This document shows positions 51,386-51,666 of a stretch of DNA of 51,666 nt, piece by piece; the stretch's first letter is position 1, and the number at the start of each line of letters is the position of its first letter. The stretch comes from Candidatus Iainarchaeum sp. Lineage in GTDB: Archaea; Iainarchaeota; Iainarchaeia; Iainarchaeales; VGJJ01. A program made the translations under genes and the position numbers. The stretch spans positions 1-51,666 of the forward strand of contig JACQJG010000001.1 of NCBI GenBank assembly GCA_016198125.1. Reading direction: 5' to 3'. The notes below the pieces were generated by a model. That model saw only the letters and a program-made list of their open reading frames with translations, searched no databases and was not told the DNA's origin.

Positions 51386-51666
51386 ATGTGGCGCATCAAG
51401 CAAAGCCTTTTGGAAAGCATCATGCACGCGTCCAAGAACGTGTACCCCGATGAATTCATTTCATTGCTTGCAGTCAAGAATGATGCTTCTTTGCTGGAAG
51501 AACTTGTAATCGTTCCATCCGAGTACGGGGAAGCCTTTTCGTCCCTGCGCTCGGACCTGATTCCATTTGATTCGCGCATCGTGGGAACCATTCATTCTCA
51601 CCCTTCCGGAAAAGGGCATCCCAGCAGCGAGGACTTGAACGCGTTCTCGCGCATGGGAAGCATTCA
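51386..51666 (+). CDS. Partial JAMM/MPN+ metalloprotease
   Basis: An open frame from the ATG at 51386 runs off the right edge (93 codons visible); it is missing from the ORF track. The JAMM motif is complete: E(FISLLAVK) near residue 23, GTIHSHPSGKGHPSSEDLNAF (HxH, S, D). JAMM proteins in archaea cut ubiquitin-like SAMP conjugates. ELVIVPSEYGEAFS matches archaeal JAB1 proteins. A box A-like CATTATAAAC (about 51355) would make it leaderless. Confidence 0.88.
   Translation, partial: MWRIKQSLLESIMHASKNVYPDEFISLLAVKNDASLLEELVIVPSEYGEAFSSLRSDLIPFDSRIVGTIHSHPSGKGHPSSEDLNAFSRMGSI

Noticed and set aside
1-51666. CRISPR arrays, insertion sequences, rRNA
   Set aside because: No regular direct repeats with spacers, no transposase frame and no rRNA-like sequence were seen.

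Overview
The window is archaeal chromosome. It carries Orc1/Cdc6, clamp-loader subunits RfcL and RfcS (RfcS interrupted by an intein), CDC48, NreA, an archaeal PheST pair, an NFACT-R protein, an Lrp regulator and many class III (archaeal type IV prepilin) signal peptides. Most genes have a TTTAAA-like box A about 22-28 nt before the start codon, so many messages are probably leaderless; Shine-Dalgarno sites appear mainly inside operons. The KGQGALEYLLL pilin type and the compact, overlapping genes resemble DPANN lineages such as Diapherotrites or Micrarchaeota. That placement is an inference; no rRNA or tRNA is present to test it.

Layout: 1-5.2 kb holds a helical-repeat protein (cut by the window edge), a PLP fold-III decarboxylase, and PheS-PheT followed by an unknown small protein. 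5.2-12 kb holds RfcL, a Zn-ribbon protein, a DUF4258/DUF2283 pair, a secreted M15-type peptidase coupled to a membrane protein, Orc1/Cdc6, and a small ORF with an AbrB protein. 12-18.8 kb holds a secreted Gly/Pro-rich cysteine protein, an endonuclease IV-like enzyme, four overlapping pilin-like genes facing two class III pilins, an S2P protease and a GDT1-type transporter. 18.8-29 kb holds CDC48, NFACT-R, an M14/AstE-like protein, topoisomerase I, small membrane proteins, Lrp, and an operon with a methylthiotransferase. 29-38.7 kb holds RfcS with its intein, a large pilin-adhesin, a PEP-utilising mobile-domain protein, an Fn3 membrane protein, NreA and a MazF module. 38.7-47.4 kb holds a bacterial-type ThrRS and a full type IV pilus operon (ATPase, two TadC/GspF proteins, five pilins, prepilin peptidase). 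47.4-51.7 kb holds a TctA-like permease, two glycosyltransferases, a methyltransferase and a JAMM protease (cut by the edge).

The main theme is the cell surface. Eight class III pilins, one prepilin peptidase and one assembly motor lie in the window, plus a 745-residue adhesin whose N-terminus is nearly the same as that of the small, strongly translated pilin in the operon. A second group of secreted or anchored proteins (M15 with possible murein-hydrolase modules, an FGG-rich cysteine protein, an Fn3 anchor protein) could act with the pilus in contact with other cells. No intergenic gap exceeds 300 bp. No CRISPR array, insertion sequence or RNA gene was seen.
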